Shown here: positions 9,913 to 19,600 of the stretch, piece by piece
How positions within the stretch are numbered: the stretch's first letter is position 1
Layout of the letters: every line of letters starts with the position of its first letter
Notes under the pieces: generated by a model
Seen by the model: only the letters and a program-made list of their open reading frames with translations
Told to the model about the DNA's origin: nothing
Database searches by the model: none
Assembly (NCBI GenBank): GCA_028282845.1
Contig: JANQGY010000013.1
Coordinates: 385,350 to 449,349, forward strand
Reading direction: 5' to 3'
Source of the DNA: a bacterium
GTDB taxonomy: Bacteria; Fidelibacterota; Marinisomatia; Marinisomatales; JAHJCW01
Length of the DNA: 64,000 bases
Translations under genes and position numbers: made by a program

Positions 9913-10140
9913 CTGTCATTCCGCACTTGCCTGTGCCGCTCTGCGGTGATACGGAATCTATATATTTAAGTGGATTCCTGCACGCCACTGCGCACAAGCC
10001 CGCCTCTGGCGGACAAGCTTTCGCAGGAATGACAGTTTGTAATTCCCCTCTTGAGAGGGGCATCACGCAGTGAAGGGGTGTGTCAAAACTACCCTGTCTC
10101 CGATTTCATCGGATCCACCCCTTCAAACTTGAAGGGGAAT
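9913..10140. repeat. Composite palindromic intergenic element, copy 1
   Basis: The 291-base gap between aspS and the CBS gene holds two nested palindromes and no gene. The first has outer arms CTGTCATTCC (9913-9922) and GGAATGACAG (10026-10035) with inner ATTCC-type half-sites. The second has ends ATTCCCCT (10042-10049) and AGGGGAAT (10133-10140), with an inner pair GAAGGGGTG (10072-10080) and CACCCCTTC (10116-10124) and a small CCCCTC/GAGGGG hairpin (10045-10060). A degenerate form of the same pair recurs at 12351-12470. It resembles REP/MITE-type sequences and could also end transcription of the two convergent genes. Confidence 0.7.
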
Positions 10141-10199
10141 AAATTATATTCTTTTGCACCTCTGCGCACAAACTTTTACAGAATGACAGGTAACTGTGT

Positions 10200-10604
10200 T
10201 TAATTAGAATTCAAAGATTTATTAATTGCTTCTAAAATATCCCTACGGCTGATCTGACCAATCAACTTCTTATTCTCGACCACCGGTAATCTCCTTAATC
10301 CTTTGTCAATAAATATTTGCGCAGCTTCTGTTAAACTAAGATGTGATTTGATTGTAGTTACATCAGTGGACATATAATCTTTTACTAATATTCCCATATC
10401 ACTATGATATGATGATATTAAGTTCGGTTTTAAACAATCATATTCCGATAACATTCCTACAATCCAGCCGCTGTCATCAATGACCGGTGCGCCTGAAATT
10501 TTATGTTTAAGCAGTACTCTGATTGCCGCTGATACATTGGTTTCCGGTGTAAAGGTAACCAAATCCCGTTTCATAAAATCTTTTACTGATAATGGTTTGC
10601 TCAA
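10200..10604 (-). CDS. Protein of two CBS domains
   Basis: 134 residues made almost wholly of a tandem CBS pair (about 5-55 and 72-130): VKDFMKRDLVTFTP opens the first and VKDYMSTDVTTIKS the second, with RRLPVVENKKLIGQISRRDIL as the usual end. CBS pairs bind adenosine nucleotides and act as energy sensors for a partner protein. I place the start at a TTG at 10604 because a clear GGAGG (10612-10616) lies seven bases upstream; an ATG at 10634 would place that site inside the gene and overlap plsY. No catalytic domain is attached. It follows plsY by 13 bases and is likely cotranscribed. Confidence 0.88.
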   Translation of the reverse strand: MSKPLSVKDFMKRDLVTFTPETNVSAAIRVLLKHKISGAPVIDDSGWIVGMLSEYDCLKPNLISSYHSDMGILVKDYMSTDVTTIKSHLSLTEAAQIFIDKGLRRLPVVENKKLIGQISRRDILEAINKSLNSN

Positions 10605-10617
10605 TTCTGTACCTCCA

Positions 10618-11217
10618 TTATTTAAATAATACATCTGACAATTTTGCCTCAGTTCCTTTTAAAGTCCTGCTAAAATTTCCCCGTAATTTATAAGCTGAAA
10701 GTAAACAGGCAAAAATAATTAATAGAACAGTAAAATTTGAGTATCCTAATAAATAAACACCTAATGGAAATAAAATTAGTATCAGCAGTTCGCCAAGCGA
10801 TAAGTAATTAGTAATGACTGTAGTCAGAATTATTGTTGCATATAATATTATTGCTAAGAAACCATTTAGACCGATCATAATTCCCATGATTGAAGCAATT
10901 CCCTTTCCGCCTTTAAAGTTCATGAACACCGGATAAATATGTCCTACCACAGCCATTACACCTGCTAATACAGCTAGATCAGTATTTCCATTTGTTAGGT
11001 AAGAAACAATCCACATCGCCACTGCGGCTTTTAACATATCTATAAAGAAAGTAGCTACACCGAATTTCCAACCCATTACAATTACTGCATTGCTTGCCCC
11101 GGCGTTGGTGGTTCCTTGCTTGCGGATATCAATGTTTCTAAAAAATTTGCCCAAGATAAAGGAAGCTTGAATGTTTCCCAAAAGGTAACCAATAATAATT
11201 GCTAAAATGTATTGCAT
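10618..11217 (-). CDS. plsY: Acyl-phosphate:glycerol-3-phosphate acyltransferase
   Basis: 199 residues with about seven hydrophobic segments. PlsY motifs are present in order: GNIQASFILGK near the N-terminus, the RKQGTTNAGASNAV segment (family: GSGNPGATNV), and GHIYPVFMNFKGGKGIA in the middle. It makes lysophosphatidic acid from acyl-phosphate, the first committed step of phospholipid synthesis, in the inner membrane. It is divergent from phoH, with 146 bases between them, so its promoter lies in 11218-11363. Confidence 0.93.
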   Translation of the reverse strand: MQYILAIIIGYLLGNIQASFILGKFFRNIDIRKQGTTNAGASNAVIVMGWKFGVATFFIDMLKAAVAMWIVSYLTNGNTDLAVLAGVMAVVGHIYPVFMNFKGGKGIASIMGIMIGLNGFLAIILYATIILTTVITNYLSLGELLILILFPLGVYLLGYSNFTVLLIIFACLLSAYKLRGNFSRTLKGTEAKLSDVLFK

Positions 11218-11363
11218 TTGTCTTTATAAAAATATGAATAATTTAAATATTAATTTTTCATCTACCTATAAATTAAAAATGAAAAGTATGGATGCTGTTA
11301 TTTAATATATCGCTGATGGAGCAAATGTATTTTAAATTATAAGCAAATATTTATAATAATTGT

Positions 11364-12299
11364 ATGAAGAAAACAATCGAATTAACCGGAATTGATATGC
11401 AAAGTCTGCTTGGCGCAGGCGATGGGCATCTTGCAATCTTGGAAAAGAATTTTGACGGACAGATTACCGTCAGAGGGAATAATATTTATTTAGATGGCGG
11501 CAAAAATGACATTACATTTCTGAACGATGTACTGCATGAAATGATGCAAACCCTCAATCGTAAAGGTAGTTTAACGGGTAAGGATGTTGAGCAATTGGTA
11601 AATATATCGCAGGTGGAAAACGGCAGTTCCGCTGATAAGATGGAAAATGTGATCCACTATGGACGAAAAGGCGCAATCCAGTCCCGCACTGTGGGGCAGG
11701 AAGATTATATTAAAAGTGTCCGTGAGAATGATATTGTGTTCAGCATCGGGCCGGCCGGGACCGGCAAGACTTATATCGCCGTGGCGTTTGCAGTTGCAGC
11801 TTTGGAAAGTAATCAGGTGGATAAAATCGTACTTTGCCGTCCGGCGGTTGAAGCCGGTGAAAATTTAGGTTTTCTACCGGGTGATCTTCAGGATAAAGTA
11901 GATCCTTATTTAACGCCGCTCTACGATGCACTTGGCGACATGCTGCTGCCCAATCGGCTTAAGCCATTATTATCAAAAAAAATTATAGAAGTTATTCCCC
12001 TTGCCTACATGCGCGGACGCACTTTGAACAATGCTTTCCTGATTTTGGATGAAGCGCAGAATGCCACCGGAATGCAGATGAAAATGTTCCTAACGCGCTT
12101 GGGCGTAAACTCCAAAGCAATTATTACCGGTGATGTAACCCAAATTGACTTGCCTACTAAAGTTAATTCAGGATTGATTGAAGTATCTAAAATTTTGAAA
12201 GGTATTGATGGAATCAGTTTCGCAACTTTGACTGATACCGATGTTGTTCGTCATCAGTTGGTAAAAGAAATTATTAAGGCGTATGACGGAAATAATTAA
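11364..12299 (+). CDS. PhoH-family ATPase
   Basis: 311 residues, the usual length of bacterial PhoH-like proteins. The P-loop GPAGTGKT is at 129-136 and the Walker B-like DEAQNATGMQMKMFLTR follows at about 228-244. The N-terminal 110 residues form the family's small leading domain. PhoH proteins are cytoplasmic ATPases related to the helicase superfamily, often found with ybeY in RNA quality control. Here no ybeY follows; the gene is monocistronic, ahead of a repeat-containing gap. The biological role is not established from sequence. Confidence 0.9.
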   Translation: MKKTIELTGIDMQSLLGAGDGHLAILEKNFDGQITVRGNNIYLDGGKNDITFLNDVLHEMMQTLNRKGSLTGKDVEQLVNISQVENGSSADKMENVIHYGRKGAIQSRTVGQEDYIKSVRENDIVFSIGPAGTGKTYIAVAFAVAALESNQVDKIVLCRPAVEAGENLGFLPGDLQDKVDPYLTPLYDALGDMLLPNRLKPLLSKKIIEVIPLAYMRGRTLNNAFLILDEAQNATGMQMKMFLTRLGVNSKAIITGDVTQIDLPTKVNSGLIEVSKILKGIDGISFATLTDTDVVRHQLVKEIIKAYDGNN

Positions 12300-12718
12300 T
12301 TTATTCGAAATTGGGTGATTAAGAGTTTGGGAGTAACGGGGATGAATTAGTTGTCATTCCCAACTTGATTGGGAATCTATTTAATAACGATAGATTCCTG
12401 CTTTCGCAGGAATGACAAAACAATTTCCTTTTTTAGAGGGGCTTCACGAAGCGATAGGGTACTTAAAAAAATAAAACCACTGCAGTACACCCTTTCAATT
12501 TTGTATGGGAATTGCAAAAATCTTTCTGATAAAAATCTGAAGTATTGTAACTTCACTGTCTAATATCGAACTCAAAAAAATATGAAAAAGAGTTCATTGA
12601 CGATTTATGGAAAAATTGAATTATTTTAGTTACTTGAATCCGCAAATAACGAAAATATCTTCGTATCTAAAGCTTACTCCGTTCCAATTATCCGACACAA
12701 AACATATAAGGAATCATA
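12300..12718. other. 419-base gap with a palindromic repeat, no gene seen
   Basis: Between phoH and the thiolase. It holds the palindrome described at 12351-12418, a decayed copy of the second palindrome seen at 10041-10140 (about 12421-12470), and then AT-rich sequence. The leader of the thiolase lies at the right end, with AAGGAATCATA just before its ATG. I see no convincing reading frame or RNA gene. The open frame across 12369-12563 is made of the repeat itself and lacks a ribosome site. Confidence 0.7.
12351..12418. repeat. Palindromic intergenic element, copy 2
   Basis: Outer arms TTGTCATTCC (12351-12360) and GGAATGACAA (12409-12418) are perfect reverse complements. Inside, ATTCCC-N9-GGGAAT (12356-12376) and GGGAATCTA/TAGATTCC (12371-12398) allow alternative hairpins. 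The half-site plan is the same as in copy 1 at 9913-10035 and is similar in form to the dRS3-type ATTCCC(N)GGGAAT repeats of Neisseria, though no relationship is implied. Confidence 0.75.
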
Positions 12719-13906
12719 ATGTCTAATTTGAGAGAAGTAGTCATTGTTGCTGCCAAACGCACACCGGTTGGTTCATTTCAAGGTAGTTTGTCCACAGTGC
12801 CGGCTCCGCAACTTGGCAGCACTGTTATTAAAAATATTGTAACTGAAGCCGGAATTGATCCAAAGCAAATTGATGAAGTGATAATGGGTTGCGTTTTACC
12901 GGCGGGGATGGGACAAGCCCCTGCTCGCCAAGCTGCACTTGGCGCCGATTTGCCTGAATCAGTTGAATGTATGACCATCAATAAGGTATGCGGTTCCGGA
13001 TTGAAGTCGGCGATGTTAGCTACTCAAGCAATTCAAGTCGGTGACGCTGAGGTCGTGATTGCCGGTGGAATGGAAAATATGACTTTGACACCGTATATGC
13101 TGCCTAAAGCACGCACCGGTTACCGAATGGGTCATGGAAAATTAGTTGACGGAATGATAAATGATGGTTTATGGGACGTTTATAATAACATACATATGGG
13201 GAATTGCGCCGAGCTGTGTGCTAAGGATCGGAAATATTCACGCGAAGAACAGGATAATTTCGCGATTGAGTCCTATAAAAAAGCCCAAGCTACCCAAGCT
13301 GGTGGTGAATTTGATAATGAAATTTGCCCGGTGGAAATACCGCAAAGAAAAGGTGATCCTGTAATTGTTGACAAAGATGAAGAACCGGGCAGAACTAATT
13401 TTGACAAAATTCCCAAACTAAGACCGGCATTTGACAAAGAAGGGACAATCACAGCAGCCAATGCTTCAAAAATAAATGATGGTGCGGCTGCTGTATTATT
13501 AATGTCTAAAGACAAAGCTGATGAATTAAAATTGAAGCCAATGGTAAAAATTATAGCTCAGGCATCTGCCGCACATGAACCGAAATGGTTTACAACCGCA
13601 CCAACTAAAGCAATAAAGAAAGCATTGGACAAAGCTAATCTGACCGCTGATGATATTGATCTATGGGAAATAAATGAAGCGTTTGCACCGGTAACAATGG
13701 CAGCCATTGATTATTTTAAAATTGATGTAAAAAAGGTGAATGTTAATGGTGGTGCGATTGCTATCGGACATCCGATTGGAGCCTCGGGAGCTCGTATTTT
13801 TACAACTATGATCCATGCCATGCACAAAAGAAATGCTAAATATGGTTTAGCGACCTTGTGTATCGGAGGCGGCGAAGCTTCCGCTGTAATCGTTGAGAGG
13901 ATTTAA
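12719..13906 (+). CDS. Acetyl-CoA C-acetyltransferase (thiolase)
   Basis: 395 residues, standard for bacterial thiolases. The acyl-accepting cysteine is Cys91 (NKVCGSGLKS), the catalytic histidine is His351 (AIGHPIGASG) and the second cysteine is Cys381 (LCIGGGEA); NEAFAP is also present. It either condenses two acetyl-CoA or, in reverse, cleaves 3-ketoacyl-CoA. Its stop overlaps the acyl-CoA dehydrogenase start by one base, so it most likely acts in beta-oxidation or branched-chain amino acid breakdown. The leader AAGGAATCATA supports the start. Confidence 0.95.
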   Translation: MSNLREVVIVAAKRTPVGSFQGSLSTVPAPQLGSTVIKNIVTEAGIDPKQIDEVIMGCVLPAGMGQAPARQAALGADLPESVECMTINKVCGSGLKSAMLATQAIQVGDAEVVIAGGMENMTLTPYMLPKARTGYRMGHGKLVDGMINDGLWDVYNNIHMGNCAELCAKDRKYSREEQDNFAIESYKKAQATQAGGEFDNEICPVEIPQRKGDPVIVDKDEEPGRTNFDKIPKLRPAFDKEGTITAANASKINDGAAAVLLMSKDKADELKLKPMVKIIAQASAAHEPKWFTTAPTKAIKKALDKANLTADDIDLWEINEAFAPVTMAAIDYFKIDVKKVNVNGGAIAIGHPIGASGARIFTTMIHAMHKRNAKYGLATLCIGGGEASAVIVERI

Positions 13907-15048
13907 TGGATTTTAAATTAACCGAAGAACAAGAATTAATTAAAAAAACCGCCCGCGAATTCGCGATTGAACATTTAGAACCCGGTGTAATCGAACGCGA
14001 TGACAAATCCGAAACACCCAAGGAGCAGGTTAAGATGATGGGTGAGCTTGGTTTCCTTGGCATGATGGTTCCTGAAAAATGGAACGGAGCCGGTATGGAT
14101 GCCTTAAGCTATGTAGTGGCAATGGAGGAGATTTGTCGAATTGATGCTTCCGCAGGTGTGATAATGAGCGTTAATAATTCTTTGGTATGCCAAATATTTT
14201 TGGATTGGGCTAATGATGCTCAGAAACAAAAATATTTAACCAAATTAGCTACCGGTGAATTTATTGGCGCTTTTAGTCTAAGCGAACCACAATCCGGTTC
14301 CGATGCTAGTAACATGGCAACTTTCGCCCAAAAAGATGGTAACAGTTATGTCTTGAACGGAACAAAAAATTGGGTAACAAACGGTCTCACCTGTGATGTT
14401 GTAATGGTAATGATCCCGACTGAAAAAAATGTCGGTTATAAGGGAATTTCGTGTTTTATAATCGAAGACGGAATGGCGGGTTTTTCACGTGGTCGTAAAG
14501 AAGATAAATTAGGCATTCGCGGATCGGAAACCTGTGAACTATATTTTGATAATTGCCGGGTACCGGCTGAGAATATGGTGAGTGAGCCCGGACAGGGATT
14601 CCGCATTGCCATGAAAACCTTGAACGGCGGTCGGATTGGAATCGCTTCGCAGGCGCTTGGCATTGCCCAAGCGGCATTGGATAAAAGTGTCGAATATTCA
14701 AAAGAACGCAAGCAATTTGGTAAACCAATATCGGCCTTTGGCGCGATTCAATCCAAGATTGCCCAAATGGCAACTAATATTGAAGCAGCGCGATTGTTGA
14801 TTTTAAAAGCTGCCAAACTAAAGGATGAACATAAGCCATTTGCCAAAGAAGCGGCGATGGCTAAACAGTTTGCATCGCAAACGGCGGTAGATGCTGCAAG
14901 AGAATGCGTTCAGATACATGGCGGATATGGCTACATGCAGGAATACGGCGTTGAGCGTTTAATGCGCGATGCAAAAATAACACAAATTTACGAAGGTACT
15001 TCCGAAATTCAGGAAGTAGTAATAGCAAGAGCAATTTTAGGTGAATAA
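13906..15048 (+). CDS. Acyl-CoA dehydrogenase, short-chain type
   Basis: 380 residues with the three-part fold of the family: helical N-domain, the beta domain with FSLSEPQSGSDAS (about 125-137), and the helical C-domain ending in YGVERLMRDAKITQIYEGT. The catalytic base is Glu363 in YEGT, the position used by short/medium-chain enzymes. FAD-dependent, it oxidises acyl-CoA to enoyl-CoA and passes electrons to ETF. It is coupled to the thiolase by a one-base overlap and followed directly by a branched-chain aminotransferase, so substrates derived from Leu, Ile or Val are plausible. Confidence 0.94.
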   Translation: MDFKLTEEQELIKKTAREFAIEHLEPGVIERDDKSETPKEQVKMMGELGFLGMMVPEKWNGAGMDALSYVVAMEEICRIDASAGVIMSVNNSLVCQIFLDWANDAQKQKYLTKLATGEFIGAFSLSEPQSGSDASNMATFAQKDGNSYVLNGTKNWVTNGLTCDVVMVMIPTEKNVGYKGISCFIIEDGMAGFSRGRKEDKLGIRGSETCELYFDNCRVPAENMVSEPGQGFRIAMKTLNGGRIGIASQALGIAQAALDKSVEYSKERKQFGKPISAFGAIQSKIAQMATNIEAARLLILKAAKLKDEHKPFAKEAAMAKQFASQTAVDAARECVQIHGGYGYMQEYGVERLMRDAKITQIYEGTSEIQEVVIARAILGE

Positions 15049-15049
15049 A

Positions 15050-16081
15050 ATGAAAAGAGAAAAATTACAAAATATTAATTGGGACAAACTTACTTTCAGC
15101 ATTACACCAGCGCGATCAATGTACATCGCGCACTGTGAATTAAACGGAAAGTGGGAAGAAGGCAAATTAATTCCTTACGGTGACATTAGCCTGTCGCCGG
15201 CTGCCGGAGTATTAAATTACGGACAGGGCATTTTTGAAGGAATGAAAGCCTATCGTTCAGCTAAAGATAGAATTGTTCTATTCCGACCCGAGAAAAATGC
15301 GATCAGGGCATCAACATCCGCTGAGAGGGTTTGCATACCTAAGGTTCCCAAAGAAATGTTTATTGATGCCATTGTAAAAGTCGTAAAGGACAATATTGAT
15401 TACGTACCCCCGCGCGGCAAGGGAAGTTTATATATCAGACCGGTGATTTGGGGAACCGGTCCGGTGTTGGGAGTGGCTCCGGCACCATCCTATACTTTTC
15501 TAATTTATGTTTCGCCGGTAGGTCCTTACTTCAAATCCGGCGTAAAATGTTTGAATTTGAGGATCACCAATCAATTCCATCGGGCTGCTCCAAAAGGTAC
15601 CGGCGGTCATAAAGTTATCGGCAATTATGCTGCCTCACTATTCCCGCAAAAATTGGCAAAAAAGACCGGTTTTGATGAAGCGATCTATCTCAATGCCAGT
15701 AACGAAAAATTCATTGAAGAAGTCGGTTCGGCTAACTTATTTGCAATAAAGGATAAGGTATTAATGACTCCGTCTTTAGATGGTTCAATATTGCCGGGCG
15801 TAACAAGGGATTCAGCTTTAATGATCGCACGCGAACTATTGCACATGGAAGTCCGTGAGAAAAGTATCCCGATCAAAGATTTCTTGAAAGCCGATGAGGT
15901 ATTTTGCAGCGGTACGGCGGTGGTGGTAACACCGGTCGGGAAAATCACAACGCATAATCAGTCAACAAAAATCAATAATAATAAAATGGGACCGATTACG
16001 CAGAAAATAAGAGAAATTTTATTAGGCATTCAAAGGGAGGAAAGGGATGATCCATTCGACTGGATCTATCCGCTTACATAG
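15050..16081 (+). CDS. ilvE: Branched-chain amino acid aminotransferase
   Basis: 343 residues of the PLP fold-type IV family. The PLP lysine is Lys188 (GGHKVIGNYAAS), and the longer plan with YGQGIFEGMKAYR matches the group II (IlvE/BCAT) enzymes. It exchanges amino groups between Leu/Ile/Val and 2-oxoglutarate. I choose the ATG at 15050, one base after the dehydrogenase stop, with AGGTGA five bases upstream; a GTG at 15041 is an alternative. Its operon with thiolase and acyl-CoA dehydrogenase suggests a role in branched-chain catabolism as well as synthesis. Confidence 0.93.
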   Translation: MKREKLQNINWDKLTFSITPARSMYIAHCELNGKWEEGKLIPYGDISLSPAAGVLNYGQGIFEGMKAYRSAKDRIVLFRPEKNAIRASTSAERVCIPKVPKEMFIDAIVKVVKDNIDYVPPRGKGSLYIRPVIWGTGPVLGVAPAPSYTFLIYVSPVGPYFKSGVKCLNLRITNQFHRAAPKGTGGHKVIGNYAASLFPQKLAKKTGFDEAIYLNASNEKFIEEVGSANLFAIKDKVLMTPSLDGSILPGVTRDSALMIARELLHMEVREKSIPIKDFLKADEVFCSGTAVVVTPVGKITTHNQSTKINNNKMGPITQKIREILLGIQREERDDPFDWIYPLT

Positions 16082-16516
16082 ATGGAAGAAGGAAGACATC
16101 CAAGGCATATTGGTCGGATAGCAGTATTCCAAGCCTTATATTCATTATATATCTCAAATGAAAATCAGGATAAGATAATTGACGATTTACAAGTGCGTCA
16201 TAATTTTGACGGTGATACAAAGAAATATGTCAATTCCCTGTTTGATACGGCAATTGACCACAAAGATTTAATAGTTGATAAAGTATCAAAACATTTGGAA
16301 AATTGGGAATGGGACAGGGTAGCCTTATTAGACAGGTTGATATTACAACTTGCAGTTGCAGAATTATTTTATATTGATGATGTTCCTCCGAGAGTTACAA
16401 TTGCCGAAGCTATTGGCATTGCCAAGGAATATAGTACAAATGACAGTTCAGCTTTTGTAAACGGGATACTTGATGCCATTTATAAGGAACAAAATATCTC
16501 GGAATCCGATAAATAG
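16082..16516 (+). CDS. nusB: Transcription antitermination factor NusB
   Basis: 144 residues, all-helical. It has the start RHPRHIGRIAVFQALYSL and the DRVALLDRLILQLAVAEL segment, plus the end SSAFVNGILDAIYKE, all standard for NusB (PF01029). NusB binds boxA RNA with NusE (S10) and promotes antitermination of rRNA operons. The ATG follows the ilvE stop with no gap, so it is read from the metabolic operon upstream. Confidence 0.93.
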   Translation: MEEGRHPRHIGRIAVFQALYSLYISNENQDKIIDDLQVRHNFDGDTKKYVNSLFDTAIDHKDLIVDKVSKHLENWEWDRVALLDRLILQLAVAELFYIDDVPPRVTIAEAIGIAKEYSTNDSSAFVNGILDAIYKEQNISESDK

Positions 16517-16630
16517 AATTGAAGTAGCGATTCAAATAGCAATCGTTTGTTAAAATAATAATTATTTTAAATTATTTGATTATTTAACTTCTCCGCCTAT
16601 TGTGGTTTGTAATTTAGAATTATATCAGTT

Positions 16631-19600
16631 ATGAGCATATTAACAAAAGTATTGGGCACCAAATCGGAGCGGGAGATCAAATCGCTTTGGCCGATTGTAA
16701 ATGAAATCAAGCAAATTGCTGAAGGACTGCGCAATAAGTCTGATGATGAATTGGTTAAGCGCACACAAGAAATAAAAACTGAGATTATTACGGCGCGTGA
16801 AAATATTGAAAATGAATTGAAAAGCAAACGTGTTGATAAAGAGGAAGCAAAGAAGCAAATCCTAAAAATTGAGCAGCAAAAGGTTGATGAATTTATGCCG
16901 GAAGCTTTTGCTATGGTAAAAGAAACTTGCCGTAGGTTGATCGGTGAATCATGGTTAGTCGTCGGGCAGGAAATTAAATGGGAAATGGATCCGTACGATG
17001 TCCAATTGATTGGTGCCATAGTTCTGCATCGCGGCAAGATTGCGGAAATGAAAACCGGTGAGGGAAAAACACTTGTAGCTACCATGCCCATGTTTCTGAA
17101 CGCCCTGACCGGTCGCGGGGCGCATCTGATAACGGTCAATGATTATCTCGCGCAACGCGATGCCGAATGGATGGGTGAGATTTATAAACGGCTCGGACTG
17201 ACGGTTGGTTTTATTTTAAACACTATGGATAATAATCAGCGCCGCGCAGCTTATAATTGCGATATTACCTACGGTACGAATAATGAATTTGGTTTTGATT
17301 ATCTGCGCGATAATATGGCTTTAGCACCGGAAGATCAAGTTCAAAGAGGTCATGCCTATGCGATCGTTGATGAGGTTGACAGTGTTCTGATTGACGAAGC
17401 CCGTACACCGTTGATCATTTCCGGCTCGGTGGATGCTCCGGTTGACAGCTCATATAAAGAATTGAAACCGGCTGTTCAAATGCTTTACCGCAGGCAAAAC
17501 ACTTTGGTATCAGAATTAGTTCGCGAAGCGGAAAATCTGTTGAAAGAAGAAAAAGATGCGGAAGCCGGACTGAAATTATTACAGGCTAATCGCGGAATGC
17601 CCAAACATCCGCGCTTGATGAAATTATTTCAGGAACCCGGGATGATAAAGTTAATGCGCAGCGTAGAATCAGATTATATCCGTGATAAAAAATTACATGA
17701 AGTTGATGACGATCTTTATTTTAGCGTTGATGAAAAATCGCATGTCATGGATATTACCGATAAAGGTCGTTTAACTTTATCACCTGATAATCCTGAGACT
17801 TTTGTGATACCTGATCTCGGAGAATTATTGAACGATGTTGATAACAGGGAGGGATTAAATCCGACTGAGCGGGCACAGGAAATTGAAAAAGTGCATCAAC
17901 TGCACGCTGAACGCAGCGGCAAAATTCACAATTTTAATCAGTTATTACGAGCCTATTCCATGTATGAAAAGGATGTGGAATATGTCGTTCAAAATGGTAA
18001 GGTTCTGATCGTTGATGAATTTACCGGAAGAATTTTGCCGGGACGCCGTTATAGCGAAGGCTTGCACCAAGCTTTGGAAGCCAAAGAAAATGTTACGATT
18101 GAGCGCGAAACACAAACTTTGGCAACGATCACAATTCAAAATTATTTCCGTTTGTACGATAAATTATCGGGCATGACCGGTACGGCGGAAACCGAATCCG
18201 AGGAATTTGGATCAATCTATGACCTTGACGTTACCGTAATTCCTACAAACGTTGCGGTTGTTCGAGAAGATCATGAAGATTTGGTGTATAAAACTAAGCG
18301 TGAAAAATATAATGCCGTGATTGATGAGATCGCCGAGTGTCATCAAAAAGGTCAGCCGACCTTGGTCGGTACAATTACCGTAGAAGTATCTGAATTACTT
18401 TCGCGCATGCTTAAAAGGAAAGGCATCCCGCATAATGTCCTGAATGCCAAGCATCATCAAAGAGAGGCTGAGATTGTGCAGCGGGCGGGGCAGTCCGGTG
18501 CAGTTACCATTGCAACTAATATGGCCGGTCGCGGAACCGATATTAAATTGGGTAATGGAGTAAAGGAAGCCGGTGGACTGCATATCATCGGAACCGAACG
18601 CCACGAATCACGGCGAATAGATTTGCAGTTGCGCGGCAGGTCAGGTCGGCAAGGCGATCCGGGCTCATCGCGTTTTTACTTATCGCTTGAAGATGATTTG
18701 ATGCGCTTATTTGGCAGCGATCGGGTAGCCGCGATAATGGATCGGCTCGGCGTAGCCGAAGGGGAAGTGATTGCGGCGGGAATGGTAACACGGGCGATCA
18801 GTAATGCTCAGAAAAAAGTTGAGACGCGCAATTTTGGTATCCGGAAACATCTATTGGAATATGACGATGTGATGAATCAACAACGTCAGGTTGTGTACGA
18901 TATTCGTAATCAGGCCTTGCATGGTGAGAATATGAAGGACACCGTCATGGAATTCATCGAAGATTATATTGAGGATGAATTAAGCAGTGTCGCCGAACAG
19001 AGCATCAATGAATGGGACTGGACAACTTTACGACAAAATATGTCTTCACACCTGATGGTTGATGCCAATCTTGATGTTATAGCTAAAGATAAATCGGAAA
19101 GCGATATTACTATTGATGATGTCCGGCAATATATTTTGGAACAGGCTCAGTCAATGTATGCGGCGCGTGAAGCGCTATTGCCGCCGGAGGTAATGCGCAA
19201 ATTTGAGCGATTTGTGATTTTGCGAACGATTGATGAAAAATGGAAAGATCATTTATATGCTATGGATCAGATTAGGGAGGGCATCAATTTGCGGGCTTAT
19301 GGTCAAAAAAATCCATTATTGGAATATAAATCGGAAGGCTTCGGTTTATTTCAAGATATGATGAAAGACCTCAACCGTGTTTCGGTGCAGCGCATGTTCC
19401 GTACTCAAATTCAAGGAGTTGAACAAACGCCTGAAACGGTTCAGCAAGGTGCCCGTAACGTTCAAATTCAGCATCGTGATACAACCGGCATGGGCTTTGC
19501 CGGTCAACCCGAGCAGAAAGAACAGGCTAACCGTCCGCAGGGTGCAACGAAAGCACCTATTAAAGTGGATCAGAAGTTGGGACGGAATGATAAAATCAAA

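Noticed and set aside
12369-12563. Open frame of 64 codons in the gap after phoH
   Set aside because: It reads through the palindromic repeat and has neither a ribosome site nor a recognisable protein pattern.
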